DNA of 64,000 nt, taken from the NCBI RefSeq assembly GCF_000153825.1, contig NZ_DS022299.1, positions 399,216 to 463,215 on the forward strand. Direction: 5' to 3'. The notes under the pieces were generated by a model. That model had not been told where the DNA came from. It did no database searches and worked only from the letters and a program-made list of their open reading frames with translations. The DNA is from Synechococcus sp. RS9916 (lineage in GTDB: Bacteria; Cyanobacteriota; Cyanobacteriia; PCC-6307; Cyanobiaceae). The first letter of the stretch is position 1, and each line of letters begins with the position of its first letter. This document shows, one piece after another, positions 20,195 to 28,905 of this stretch. The translations under genes were made by a program, and so were the position numbers.

Positions 20195-21001
20195 ATGCGT
20201 CGCATCGCACCGCTTCTGTTGGCGCTGTTCGCGGTCGGAGCTCCTGCTCAGGCTGGGCTGACGGAGATTCTCGAGAGCATGACTCCGCCCAAAGGGGCAC
20301 ATCGCCTTCAGCCCAAGTTGCCACCGATGCCGGTCAGGCGATCACGCGTTAAAAATTGGATTGGCACGACGCACCCAAAGGCTGACCTGCCCATCCTGGT
20401 GATGGCAGGCCATGCCGATTCCCAGAAGATGATGGGCTCTGGAACGCCTGGGCGTGCAGTGGATGTGGGGGGTGCGACGCCGATGCAAGCCGGAATGACG
20501 GATGAGCTCTATTGGAATCTGCTCACCGCCAAGGCCGTGGTTGCGGAAGGCAAGAGACAGGGTCTGAACATGCGTTTCTATGACCCGGGCGTGCGCACGA
20601 TTCCCAACGAACAGGATCCCCGAACGAATTGGAGCGTGGGCAGTGAGCATGCGTCTCGTGGTGGGTATGCCTTGGAAATTCACTACGACGCCTATGCACC
20701 CCATGGCATCGGCCCCGGTGTGATCCCAGCGGTGGCCTATGGCTTCTCGGTGTTGGATGAAGCCCTTGCCGATGAATTCGGCGGGTATCCCTATCACTAC
20801 AGAGGAATGCTCGGAGCACCGCGCCGTGGCATCTCGATGCTGGAAATTGGAATGCTGGAGGGGGCTCTAGAGACCGACTTGCGCAATCCACGCACGCGTC
20901 ACGCCACGTTGCAGACCATTGCTCACCGGGTAGTGAATGCGCTGCAGGCGGGCCTGAAGAAGGAGGAGGCGGATCACACGGCGATGCGCAAATCGAACTG
21001 A
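20195..21001 (+). CDS. Secreted N-acetylmuramoyl-L-alanine amidase-like protein (Amidase_3 fold)
   Basis: The start is set at ATG 20195, giving the signal peptide MRRIAPLLLALFAVGAPAQA; an in-frame ATG ten codons upstream lacks this shape. Motifs follow the Amidase_3 order. VMAGHAD stands for the first zinc His. DELYWNLLTAKAV stands for the helix with the Glu ligand. ALEIHYDAY corresponds to the second His motif, and MLEIGMLEG to the catalytic Glu strand. Members cleave the amide bond between muramic acid and the stem peptide. It is convergent with the phosphoesterase gene, 23 bases away. Assignment by motif pattern only; the actual substrate is not certain. Confidence 0.65.
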   Translation: MRRIAPLLLALFAVGAPAQAGLTEILESMTPPKGAHRLQPKLPPMPVRRSRVKNWIGTTHPKADLPILVMAGHADSQKMMGSGTPGRAVDVGGATPMQAGMTDELYWNLLTAKAVVAEGKRQGLNMRFYDPGVRTIPNEQDPRTNWSVGSEHASRGGYALEIHYDAYAPHGIGPGVIPAVAYGFSVLDEALADEFGGYPYHYRGMLGAPRRGISMLEIGMLEGALETDLRNPRTRHATLQTIAHRVVNALQAGLKKEEADHTAMRKSN

Positions 21002-21024
21002 TTCACGCTGGTTGTGCCCAGGCG

Positions 21025-22572
21025 TCATCTCCCCAGCGTGATTGGCTCGGGATCAGCATCCACCCACCCTTCGCTGGACCGGCACGACACCAACGGCGTC
21101 AATCGAATCGTGAGCGGTCTCCCTTCCGAAATGTCGATGCGCAGTCCGCTGTAGGCATCGCCTGCCTTCGAACCATCCCAGTTCCGGCCAATAAAGAGTT
21201 GATTGCTGGCGATCACGCTCGTGCCTCCTTCATCGTTGTGTTCGATGAGTTCAGGTCCTTCACGCCGTTGTGGGCGCAGTCCATAGCCGCTACCTCCGCA
21301 AATCACCCAGTTGATGTGGCGATCGGCGTGCCCGGTGTCGTGGGTACGCAGCACCTCCATGCAGTGGGCATGGCCACTGAGAACAAGATTCACGAGAGGC
21401 GAATTCAGATCGTTTCCAAGGGCTGATGCCACATCGTCGAAGACATTTCTCAGGTGGTTGCGAATCGCCTTGGTATCGGATTGATTCCATTTTGTTTTTT
21501 CAGTCACATAGGCGGGGTGGTGCATCGTCAAAATGCGTCCACGTGTGGTCGGATCGCGATGCGATGCGATCAGGCCCTGCTTGAGCCAGCTCAGTTGTGC
21601 ATGATCAAGCGATGCCTTGGGCCTGCTTCGCCGCTGAAGATCAAAGCAAGCTTCCTGCAGAGTTTCGAGTTCATCATGAAGGGCATCACGCTGTTCCTCA
21701 CTGAGATTGCTATTGGCTAAATCTCTGTAGATCTTGGCTTGTTGTTGCTCAAGGGTGCGCAGTTCACTCCGGCAGTTGATGCTTTTTGGTTCGGCTTTGG
21801 TTGTGGTTAACAGCGTGTTCGAATCGATGGCAAACACGTCAACACCGGCATGCCGAAAGCGGTAATAGCGATTGGGGAGTCGCGTGATGATGCCTGGCTG
21901 GTAGCTCAGGCATCGCTCCCCATCCCATGGGGCGTTGTAGTGGCGATCGAGGTGCTCGCCCAGATGGGCGAGGGGGATGTCGGCGAGTACATCTAGGAAT
22001 GCGTGGGCATAGGTTTCTCCCTGCCCTGATCCGCGCCAACCAGCATCAATGTCGTGCATCCACTGCAGATGGCGCCTCAACGGCAGAGTGAGGCCCGCGA
22101 GCAACGCCACAGGGATCGAAAGATCGTAGTAGTCATGATTTCCCGGGACGGGAAGAAATGGCTTGTTGAAGACCAGCCTTTGATGGCTGAGAGTCTTCCA
22201 ATCCTCACCATGATGGAGCCACTCCCGGTAGGGCTTCAGAAAGTTGCCTCGGTACTGATCAGCTGCACCAACCAAATAGACCACATCTCCCGTGTGGAGC
22301 AAAAAGGCGGCGTCCTGTTTGTGGGGGAGAAGGCGCTCTGCAATGCGACGGGGTGGGCTATGGCGTCGATGACGGCCAGTGCCACTGTCGCCGAGCACCA
22401 GGAAGTGAAACGCGTCGTGCGTTGTGGGGTTGTCGTTGTTGTCGTTGTTGTCGTTGATCACAACACGGGTTTGATCAATGCCCCGTCGCGTCAGCTCTCG
22501 ATGCATCCAGCGCACGCGCCTGCGCATCTGGCTGATCTTGCGCTCAATTGAGGGATCGCTCGCGAAATTCAC
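21025..22572 (-). CDS. Calcineurin-like metallophosphoesterase
   Basis: 515 residues starting with GTG (22572). Metal-binding motifs are in the expected order: LVLGDSGTG (about 58-66), TGDVVY (94-99), PGNHDYYD (143-150), then TMHHPAY and SGHAHCME in the C-terminal half. There is no signal peptide. Residues 40-48 are an Asn/Asp run (NDNNDNNDN) encoded by a short 9-base tandem repeat. Its GTGA start overlaps the stop of the upstream lipid-kinase gene by 4 bases, so the two are probably translationally coupled. The substrate cannot be read from the sequence. Confidence 0.85.
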   Translation of the reverse strand: MNFASDPSIERKISQMRRRVRWMHRELTRRGIDQTRVVINDNNDNNDNPTTHDAFHFLVLGDSGTGRHRRHSPPRRIAERLLPHKQDAAFLLHTGDVVYLVGAADQYRGNFLKPYREWLHHGEDWKTLSHQRLVFNKPFLPVPGNHDYYDLSIPVALLAGLTLPLRRHLQWMHDIDAGWRGSGQGETYAHAFLDVLADIPLAHLGEHLDRHYNAPWDGERCLSYQPGIITRLPNRYYRFRHAGVDVFAIDSNTLLTTTKAEPKSINCRSELRTLEQQQAKIYRDLANSNLSEEQRDALHDELETLQEACFDLQRRSRPKASLDHAQLSWLKQGLIASHRDPTTRGRILTMHHPAYVTEKTKWNQSDTKAIRNHLRNVFDDVASALGNDLNSPLVNLVLSGHAHCMEVLRTHDTGHADRHINWVICGGSGYGLRPQRREGPELIEHNDEGGTSVIASNQLFIGRNWDGSKAGDAYSGLRIDISEGRPLTIRLTPLVSCRSSEGWVDADPEPITLGR

Positions 22573-23876
22573 GTGGTGAGGGGTATGGGCGCGACAACCT
22601 GCAAAGCACCAGGTTGTGCCTCAAAGCTCACGCTGTTCACGTCGATGATTTCTCCATCGACCACAAGCTTCTGTGATTCTTTGAGGTCGATCTTGATCTC
22701 TCGGGTTCGGAAACAGGCAAGATCACTGTTGTCCGCGCTGCTGTTTCTGATGGCAGACCACGCAAGGCTTGATATCACCGAAAAACCGCCCATGCGATCT
22801 TTGGGTGATGCGATGATCACTTCGAGAAGTCCATCGTCGGGAATCACCTCACCAAAGCCCTGGGCTGTCACCGACGTGGCTGGAGCGGCATTGGCCACGG
22901 TGATGGCACTCGCTTCCACATGGTGTTCCTGGCCGTCAATCTGCAAGGTCGCTTGGAAGGGTTGTTGATCCACAAGCTGGCGGGCCCCAGACAAGATGTA
23001 GGCCATGGGGCCAAGAATGTTTTTCAGCTCTCGGCTGGCTTTGTCGACCATTCCAGCTTCAAAGCCAAGACCCGCCAGCAAGATCATGGGGCGGTTATTG
23101 CATAACGCCACATCGACGCGTCGCAGATTGCCGAGTAGCAAATTGGTGCAGGCTGCTTTCACACCAGTGGGGATGCCCAGCGCCACCGAAAAGGCGTTGG
23201 CTGTGCCTCGAGGGATGATGCCCAGTGGAATATCACTGCCCTTGAGGGCACTGGCCACTGCTCCAACGGTTCCATCACCGCCCGAGGCAATGATGATCGA
23301 ATCGCCTTCACCTTCGGCATTAATCGCGGTGATTTCTTTAATTAACTCCTGGGCTTGTTCGGCAGGATCGAGATCAGGTCGCGTTGTCCAGACCTGCAAC
23401 ATGAATTGTGGCTCAAGATAGCTGCGAATTTCTGCCAGTTCTTGATCAGGGTCCCCTTGGCCGGCGACTGGATTAAAGATCAAGTACCCCCGCCGACTCC
23501 GCTTGACTCCTTGAAGTAGGGCAGAGGCGGTCGCTGGGTTCAGGGCAATGGGGCGATCGCAGAGTAGGGCTGCACGAACAAGAGGCTCGGCAAGGACATC
23601 ACGGCCCTGCTGATCCGCTGGCGCTGGAAAATGCACCAGGCCACTGATTTCTCCTTCCAGGATTCTTGCTGCAATTGCAATATCGCCACCCTCCCGAATT
23701 GCTCGGCAGGGGGTGATTGAGAGTCCGCCCAAGTCATGGCGCCGTTTGAGTTCCTCAATCACGTCTTCCCCGATCAGGAGTGAAAATCCTGATAGCAGTT
23801 GGGTGTTGTTGGTCATCCAGGTCCCAAGGGCGGGGCAGACCACTGGATCGGCGTTCAGGACGAGGGTCGAGGGCAT
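22569..23876 (-). CDS. Methylglyoxal-synthase-like domain fused to lipid (diacylglycerol) kinase
   Basis: 435 residues. Residues 1-125 resemble methylglyoxal synthase: REGGDIAIAARILEGEISG (61-79), then RDV (92-94) and NPATA (113-117). The active-site PHDPD segment is changed, so catalysis is doubtful. Residues 130-430 are a diacylglycerol-kinase catalytic domain of the YegS/DgkB type, with YLIFNPVAGQG (131-141), ASGGDGT (197-203) and PRGTANAF (222-229), the nucleotide-binding motifs. It probably phosphorylates a membrane lipid or sphingoid-type substrate. First gene of a two-gene minus operon with the phosphoesterase. Confidence 0.85.
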   Translation of the reverse strand: MPSTLVLNADPVVCPALGTWMTNNTQLLSGFSLLIGEDVIEELKRRHDLGGLSITPCRAIREGGDIAIAARILEGEISGLVHFPAPADQQGRDVLAEPLVRAALLCDRPIALNPATASALLQGVKRSRRGYLIFNPVAGQGDPDQELAEIRSYLEPQFMLQVWTTRPDLDPAEQAQELIKEITAINAEGEGDSIIIASGGDGTVGAVASALKGSDIPLGIIPRGTANAFSVALGIPTGVKAACTNLLLGNLRRVDVALCNNRPMILLAGLGFEAGMVDKASRELKNILGPMAYILSGARQLVDQQPFQATLQIDGQEHHVEASAITVANAAPATSVTAQGFGEVIPDDGLLEVIIASPKDRMGGFSVISSLAWSAIRNSSADNSDLACFRTREIKIDLKESQKLVVDGEIIDVNSVSFEAQPGALQVVAPIPLTT

Positions 23877-24217
23877 GGCGGAGCCTGGTGGTGTTGGAGA
23901 GGGATTCGACAGGCTTCAGTAGTCGGAACGATGCATGGGCGTGTTGATCGCCGTCATCGCCATCACTCCTGCCTTCAGCTGGCTCAGCTCAATCCGATGC
24001 ATTGGCGACCACCATGCTTTCTCCAGAGTTAGCGGCTCTGTTGGCGGGGAATCATCGCCAGCGTTGATTTGTGCACGAACAGGACCAACGCCCTGCAATT
24101 TTTGTCCGCCCGTTTTGCCTGAGCACGGTGCAGAACCCTGCACACGTTTGGAGGCTTGGTTGGCTGTGGCTATCAGTGGGGACAGTCCCTCTTTTCGTCG
24201 CAGCTGAAGGAGTTGCC
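23877..24217. other. Intergenic region, nothing recognised
   Basis: About 340 bases between the divergent lipid-kinase gene and the small secreted protein gene. It presumably holds both promoters. Open frames on both strands here have no protein-like pattern, and no terminator, repeat or RNA fold was recognised. Confidence 0.5.
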
Positions 24218-24649
24218 ATGCATGCCGTGATCTCGATCGCTCTGTTGCTGGCATCAGGCGCTGCTCCTGATTCCCTATCCCCTGATGGGCAGCGGACTTA
24301 TACGTGTGGCCGTGAGCGTGAATCGGCCGCTGGTTGTTTCAACGCATGGACCAAACTGACCCACGAAGGGACATCTGGTGGGTGGGTTCCTGCCTATTGC
24401 CGCGATCAGCCTGATCAATACAGCAGTGGGAGCTGCTACGGAGGTGGCGTTCCCTGGTGGTGGTGGAACGGAAGCGGGACCATTGGCGACCAGGTGTTGA
24501 AGGACTTTTGGTTCCGTGACTATGCGGGGCCTGAAGTCAATGGTGTGTTTCGCAATGACAATGCTTATGGTGATGCCACTCGATTGCCAGGAAAGCAAAA
24601 TTGCTACAAGGCCAAGCAAAGCACCTTTTGTATGGAGTTCATGCGCTAG
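24218..24649 (+). CDS. Small secreted hypothetical protein
   Basis: 143 residues from ATG 24218, which follows a GAAGGAG ribosome binding site. The frame is open further upstream, but only this start gives a signal peptide (MHAVISIALLLASGAAP). The mature part has several Cys (TCGRERESAAGCF, AYCRDQP, SGSCYGGG, NCYKAK, FCMEF), consistent with disulfides, and a WWWWNGSG aromatic patch. No family recognised. The upstream extension may be annotated by automated tools but is unlikely to be translated. Confidence 0.7.
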   Translation: MHAVISIALLLASGAAPDSLSPDGQRTYTCGRERESAAGCFNAWTKLTHEGTSGGWVPAYCRDQPDQYSSGSCYGGGVPWWWWNGSGTIGDQVLKDFWFRDYAGPEVNGVFRNDNAYGDATRLPGKQNCYKAKQSTFCMEFMR

Positions 24650-24712
24650 CGATCGCTTTTCTTGCTGATGCTCTTCGTCGCTTTTGTTTCGGGAATCGTG
24701 ATGAGTATCAAT

Positions 24713-24745
24713 AAAAAAAGCCTCCCGAGCAGGTTCGGCAGGCTT
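24713..24745 (-). terminator. Terminator of the cytochrome c6 gene
   Basis: On the minus strand, AAGCCT-g-CCGA pairs with TCGG-g-AGGCTT and is followed by a run of seven T residues. It lies about 33 bases after the petJ stop codon. Confidence 0.85.
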
Positions 24746-24777
24746 CAGATTCAGGTCACAAAAGCAAGGTGGAGGAA

Positions 24778-25119
24778 TCAGGCCCAGCCATTGACCGATT
24801 GTGATTCAACATATGCAGCAACATCAGCGATGTCGTCACTGCTCAGCTTTCCGCCAAATGCTGGCATGCCGTTTTTACCATTGGTGACCTGGTAAGCAAT
24901 GGCTTCTTCGTGGCCATCATTGTAATTGGCCAGATAGGCTTTCAAGTCGTCCTGCTGAAGAGTTCGCTGACCGTTGACAACATTTCCTCCTCCGATGTGG
25001 CAGGCGGCGCAATTTGCGGAGAAAACTTGTGCTCCATGAGCGGCATCAGCAGCGAAAGCAATGCTGGGGCTCAGCAGGCTAATAAGAGCGGAAAGGCCAA
25101 TGGCAAGCAGGGCTCGCAT
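24778..25119 (-). CDS. petJ: Cytochrome c6
   Basis: 113 residues from ATG 25119. An in-frame ATG at 25143 adds eight residues before the signal peptide and is less likely. The signal peptide [20 protein letters not shown] ends with AFA, leaving a mature protein of about 90 residues, the usual size. The heme site is CAACH (37-41) and the axial Met is in NGMPAFGG near residue 80. The protein carries electrons from the cytochrome b6f complex to photosystem I or the terminal oxidase in the thylakoid lumen. It is transcribed alone and followed by a terminator. Confidence 0.93.
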   Translation of the reverse strand: MRALLAIGLSALISLLSPSIAFAADAAHGAQVFSANCAACHIGGGNVVNGQRTLQQDDLKAYLANYNDGHEEAIAYQVTNGKNGMPAFGGKLSSDDIADVAAYVESQSVNGWA

Positions 25120-25388
25120 TTTTTGGTGGAATGACAACAGCATTTCTACTACGAATTGTGGTGCTTATTTTTTATCGTTAGTCGAAATTTACATTAGCCG
25201 TTGGTGATTAAGTTTTATGCGATTGATTTGACGCTAGCCTTTTGCTGTGTGGGGTTGAAATTCTGGCTCGTGACCATCCTTGCGCTACTGGGAGTGCTTG
25301 CAATGGCTTCGTTGCGAAGTTGATTCGCAGCGAACTTAAGAGCATCCAGTCAGGATGAGTCTTTATTTGCATGGATGGGCTGTGGTAG

Positions 25389-25428
25389 TCCAGAGAGCCT
25401 CTGCCAATCAATTCAGAGGCTCTCTGGA
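25389..25428. terminator. Strong hairpin downstream of the porin gene (possible terminator)
   Basis: A perfect 15-base inverted repeat (TCCAGAGAGCCTCTG and its complement) is separated by 10 bases and starts 16 bases after the porin stop codon. There is no T-run on either side. It may end or stabilise the abundant porin mRNA rather than act as a classical terminator. The rest of 25120-25388 shows nothing else recognisable. Confidence 0.6.
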
Positions 25429-25444
25429 ATCCTGTTGAACAGAC

Positions 25445-27052
25445 TCAGAAGCTGAAGCTGGTCTTGATGAGGCCGCCCAGTTGCTGGAAGCTTTTCCCTT
25501 CAGGGGTGTTGGCTCCCAGGGGCCGGCTCAGGTAGAACAGCGCTGGCGTGACTCCGATGTTGTCTGTGAGTTGGAACTTGTACCACCACTCCCAAATGTA
25601 ATTTCCGTCATTGGGAGTGACGCCCCCTTTCAGGCTTGTGGCAAAGGGAGCCTGGCCCACAGCCATACCAAGTGCGTTCCCTTGAAGGAATGCATCCTCC
25701 CATTCCAGACCCACGCTCCAGGACTGACTGGTGTTCACCAATCCTCGATCCTTCACCATGGTGTTGTAGTTGGTGGAATTAATTCCCCAACCAGAACTGA
25801 TTGAAGGAATCCAACCGGTTTGTTGCGGTTGCCAATAACCACTCAGGCCGAATGCTGAGGTTTCGCCGGGTTGGCTGTAGCTGTCAAGTGTGAAGTTTGT
25901 GGCGTAAACAAACAGGTCGTTGGCATTTTCGATGGCGGAATAGGTGGCAGCAATGCCCCACTGCTCAGCGACATAACCGATCTGCACGGTTCCTGTGCCT
26001 CCTGCTCCATCAGTGGCGAGACCACCGTTTTGGACGTCGCTTGTAGAGCCGTTGGCTGCAACGTAATTGGCGCTGATGGCAAAGCCGTTCTTTTCCCACC
26101 ACAAGCCTGCACCGGCCCCCAAATTTTTGTTGTAGGCACCAGGGGCTCCTGCAACGGTGAAGACGTCGAGAACGCTGCTGGCTGGGTACACGCTGGGCCA
26201 GATGGCGAGCATGTCTTCTTGGCCGACAAGGCCTCCCAGCGTGATGGTGAAGTCTCCGATTGGAACTTGATAGAAGAGCCTGTCGATGACCAGGTTGTTC
26301 GGGTCTGGACCTTCTTGAAACGCTGCTTCCAGTTGCGACAGGTTGCTGGGCCCCGCTCCTCCAAAACTGTTGGAATCTCCGTCAAAGTTGCCGCCGCGCA
26401 GTGTGGTGAAGAGCAGGTCTTTTCCTGTGAAGCTGGTGCTCAGGTTCAGCTGCAGGTCGTAGTTGAAGGTTGCAGCACCAAAGTCTTGTTTGTTGTCACG
26501 CACCAAGGTTCTGCTGTTTCCGGTGAACGTGTTGGCACCGAGCACAAAAGTGGCCAAGCCTTCCAGCTTGGTGGTGGTGGAGAACTGGGTTGCTTCCAGT
26601 TCGCCCACGCGAGCTTCCAGACCGTCCACGCGGCCCTTGAGGATGGCGAGTTCCTTTTCGAACTCCTTCATCAGGCGCTTCAGCTCGTCGGTCACTTCAG
26701 TGATCCGGTCGAGGCAAGCGTTCAGCAGTGCGGCCGCTTCATAGCGGGTCATCGCACGGTTGCCGCGGTAGGTGCCGTTGGGGTAACCGGCGACGCAGCC
26801 GTAGCGCTCGATCAGGTTGCTCAGTGCCTGGTAGGCCCAGTCGGTCGGAACCACATCCGAGAACTGGCTGATGCTGGTGACCTGCTCGAAGCTGCTGCCT
26901 GACGATCTAGCGGCGTAGTCAGACACACCACTGACATTCAGAGCCTGCGCGTTCAGCTCAGCAGTGTTGCCCGGCCTGCTTGCATCAACAGAAACAGTCG
27001 CCAGAAGTCCGAGGGCAGCAGGAGCCACCAGCACTTTGTGCAAACAATTCAT
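25445..27052 (-). CDS. Outer-membrane iron uptake porin (SLH domain + OprB-type barrel)
   Basis: 535 residues. A signal peptide (MNCLHKVLVAPAALGLLATV) is followed by an S-layer-homology domain at about 62-120 (FSDVVPTDWAYQALSNLIER, then YEAAALLNACLDRITEV). Next comes a coiled coil of heptads at 120-155 (LKRLMKEFEKELAILKGRV) and an OprB/SomA-type beta-barrel ending in aromatic FSF. Cyanobacterial porins of this build anchor to the cell wall through the SLH domain, and some are needed for inorganic iron uptake. It is probably an abundant single-gene transcript: a terminator lies upstream after hupE and a strong hairpin follows. Confidence 0.92.
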   Translation of the reverse strand: MNCLHKVLVAPAALGLLATVSVDASRPGNTAELNAQALNVSGVSDYAARSSGSSFEQVTSISQFSDVVPTDWAYQALSNLIERYGCVAGYPNGTYRGNRAMTRYEAAALLNACLDRITEVTDELKRLMKEFEKELAILKGRVDGLEARVGELEATQFSTTTKLEGLATFVLGANTFTGNSRTLVRDNKQDFGAATFNYDLQLNLSTSFTGKDLLFTTLRGGNFDGDSNSFGGAGPSNLSQLEAAFQEGPDPNNLVIDRLFYQVPIGDFTITLGGLVGQEDMLAIWPSVYPASSVLDVFTVAGAPGAYNKNLGAGAGLWWEKNGFAISANYVAANGSTSDVQNGGLATDGAGGTGTVQIGYVAEQWGIAATYSAIENANDLFVYATNFTLDSYSQPGETSAFGLSGYWQPQQTGWIPSISSGWGINSTNYNTMVKDRGLVNTSQSWSVGLEWEDAFLQGNALGMAVGQAPFATSLKGGVTPNDGNYIWEWWYKFQLTDNIGVTPALFYLSRPLGANTPEGKSFQQLGGLIKTSFSF

Positions 27053-27065
27053 TGGTTTTAGGTAT

Positions 27066-27100
27066 TAAAAAACTCCGGAGAATGGACCCCCCGGAGTTTA
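27066..27100 (-). terminator. Terminator after hupE
   Basis: On the minus strand AAACTCCGG pairs with CCGGAGTTT over a C/G-rich loop and runs into TTTTTTAAT. It separates hupE from the downstream porin gene. Confidence 0.8.
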
Positions 27101-27125
27101 AGGTTTCAGGAAAAAATTGTTCTGA

Positions 27126-27761
27126 TCAATCGATCAGTGCGACCCAGGCGAAAGCCATTCCAATACCGATCCAGATGCCAGCACCAAGGCGTTGCCCCTG
27201 TGATCCGAGCCGCTCCAGCAACGACTGTGACCAGCTGGTGACGAGCAGAAGGAGGGCACCCTGGCCGATCAGGAGGCCAAGGAAGTAGGTGAGCAGAGGT
27301 GTGGGTTCTGCGCCCACGATTGTGCTGCCCAGCAGGAAACCGTGAATTCCAATCAGGGGGAGAAGCCATGCGTTGGATGCCACGGTGAGGGCAATCAATC
27401 CCTCTGCAGCGAGGCTGAGAGAGACCAGAGCTTCAGCCCAGGGTGCAATCGCATCAGGCAGAGGAATGAATTGAGAGAGGACGCTTCCTCCAAGACCAAC
27501 GGCAAGCAAGGGAATCACCCAAGCGCGCGGTTGGCGCAGGCCGATAAAGGTAATGGCCAGCAGAAATAGAAGGTGGTCTGGACCCAGCAGTGGGTGGCCG
27601 ATCCCGCTCAGCAAGCCTTGCCAAGCGGTGAGATTTGTGCTGTCTCCCATCCCAAAGGGATGGTGAGCGTAGGCGGGGGCAAACAGAGAAATGGCCACCA
27701 ATCCGATGGTGGTCATTACACCTACCGGAAGCAGGGTTCTGGACTTGGTCAAAGCGTTCAT
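27126..27761 (-). CDS. hupE: HupE/UreJ-family transporter, probably cobalt uptake
   Basis: 211 residues with a signal-like first helix ending APAYAHHPFGMG and about six further membrane segments. The family motif GHPLLGPDHLLF is present at about 54-65. HupE/UreJ proteins are linked to nickel or cobalt uptake. Here the gene has a cobalamin riboswitch directly upstream, which points to cobalt for B12 synthesis rather than nickel. No hydrogenase or urease genes are nearby. Metal specificity is inferred from the riboswitch. Confidence 0.88.
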   Translation of the reverse strand: MNALTKSRTLLPVGVMTTIGLVAISLFAPAYAHHPFGMGDSTNLTAWQGLLSGIGHPLLGPDHLLFLLAITFIGLRQPRAWVIPLLAVGLGGSVLSQFIPLPDAIAPWAEALVSLSLAAEGLIALTVASNAWLLPLIGIHGFLLGSTIVGAEPTPLLTYFLGLLIGQGALLLLVTSWSQSLLERLGSQGQRLGAGIWIGIGMAFAWVALID

Positions 27762-27774
27762 ACGATCCGCGTCG

Positions 27775-27910
27775 TTTGGAGACCTGGCGGGCGTTCTGAC
27801 TGACCCCGAGAAGCTCGGGGGGTTACAGCTGCGGGACAGCGACGGATTTCCACCGTTCTTTCCCCGTTTCCTTCAGCGGCTGACCCCCGCTGAAACCAGT
27901 CCTCCACACT
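27775..27910 (-). ncRNA. Cobalamin (B12) riboswitch upstream of hupE
   Basis: Read on the minus strand, the region shows the conserved core CGCTGTCCCGCAGCTGTAA (27841-27823). This is preceded by GGTGGAAATCCGTC (27854-27841) and a CAGCGG/CCGCTG stem. It is followed by a hairpin CCCCGAG...CTCGGGG and the B12 box AGTCAGAACGCCCGCC (27801-27786). The box lies about 25 bases before the hupE ATG, so ligand binding could close the ribosome binding site. The riboswitch is expected to shut hupE off when B12 is plentiful. Confidence 0.92.
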
Positions 27911-27917
27911 ACACATG

Positions 27918-27932
27918 TGAGAATGGTTTTCA
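27918..27932 (+). promoter_or_regulatory. Zur/Fur-type operator upstream of the Zn/Mn-binding lipoprotein
   Basis: TGAGAATGGTTTTCA is an imperfect palindrome (TGAgAA-n3-TTtTCA) resembling the cyanobacterial Zur box. It ends 19 bases before the proposed start codon. A better copy stands before the CobW-like operon at 31776. It could instead bind Fur. Confidence 0.6.
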
Positions 27933-27951
27933 ATTGGACCTCTCACTTCCC

Positions 27952-28884
27952 TTGATTCGGAACGCTCTTGGCCTTTCTCTTGTGCTTTTGGCGTTGATCA
28001 GTGGAGGTTGTCGGAGCAGAAGCGCGGATCAAGATCCGGTCGATGCCAGCAAACCTGAGGTGCTGACCACCTTCACGGTGTTGGCGGATCTGGCCAGGAA
28101 CGTGGCCGGTGATCGGCTGACGGTTCGCTCGATCGTGAAGCCGGGATCAGAAATTCACGGTTACCAGCCCACACCAAGTGATGTTCAGCGTGCAAGCAGT
28201 GCAGACCTGATCGTTGAAAACGGGTTTGGATTGGAGCTCTGGGCGCGCAAATTCACCTCCAGTGCTGGAAACATCCCCACCCTGACGCTTTCAGAAGGGA
28301 TGGAACCGCTTCTGATTGAGGAAGATGCTTACGCCGGCAAGCCCAACCCCCATGCCTGGATGTCGCCCCAGCGCACGATGGCTTATGTGGACCAGCTTCA
28401 GCGAGCGTTCACTGAGCTGGATCCTGATGGGGCTGATCAGTTTGCGTCTAACGCGCTTGCCTACAAAAAGGAATTGAAACGGCTTGATCAGGAGCTTCGT
28501 TCTGCGTTGGAGGCCATTCCACCGGAACGTCGAGTGCTGGTGAGCTGCGAAGGGGCTTTCAGTTATCTGGCAAGCGACTATGGCCTCGAAGAGGCCTACC
28601 TCTGGCCGGTGAATGCAGAGAGCCAGGTCACGCCTCGTCGTATGGCACGCCTGATTGATACCGTGCGCGATCGCAAGATCCCAACAATTTTCTGCGAGAG
28701 CACTGTGAGCGACAAAGTGCAGCGACAAGTTGCCTCCGAAGCCGGCGCACGCTTTGGCGGCACGTTTTATGTCGACTCCCTATCGACAGCAGATGGACCT
28801 GCTCCAACACTGCTCAAGCTGCAACGGCACAACGTTGCCCTGCTGATTCAAGGCTTATCGGCTGGTGCACCAGTAGGCAACTGA
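27952..28884 (+). CDS. znuA: Zinc/manganese ABC transporter substrate-binding lipoprotein
   Basis: ZnuA/TroA-family solute-binding protein. The frame is open upstream to 27691, but that stretch overlaps the antisense riboswitch and a Zur-like box. A TTG at 27952 gives a perfect lipoprotein signal, MIRNALGLSLVLLALISGGC, so I place the start there; TTG 27934 is the alternative. The mature part has family hallmarks: TVLADLARNVAGDRL, PGSEIHGYQPTPSDVQ with a metal-binding His, NPHAWMSP with a second His, and a conserved Glu/Asp region near the C-terminus. There is no His-rich loop, so zinc versus manganese is judged only from the Zur-like box. The ATPase and permease are not adjacent. Confidence 0.82.
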   Translation: MIRNALGLSLVLLALISGGCRSRSADQDPVDASKPEVLTTFTVLADLARNVAGDRLTVRSIVKPGSEIHGYQPTPSDVQRASSADLIVENGFGLELWARKFTSSAGNIPTLTLSEGMEPLLIEEDAYAGKPNPHAWMSPQRTMAYVDQLQRAFTELDPDGADQFASNALAYKKELKRLDQELRSALEAIPPERRVLVSCEGAFSYLASDYGLEEAYLWPVNAESQVTPRRMARLIDTVRDRKIPTIFCESTVSDKVQRQVASEAGARFGGTFYVDSLSTADGPAPTLLKLQRHNVALLIQGLSAGAPVGN

Positions 28885-28905
28885 GGCCAGAGCCAACACA
28901 ATGTG

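Noticed and set aside
25871-26902. Plus-strand frame of 343 codons opposite the porin gene
   Set aside because: It is antisense to clear SLH and barrel sequence; long antisense frames are common opposite GC-rich genes.
27691-27951. N-terminal extension of the Zn/Mn-binding lipoprotein
   Set aside because: It runs through the B12 riboswitch of the opposite strand and the Zur-like box, and would bury the lipoprotein signal inside the protein.
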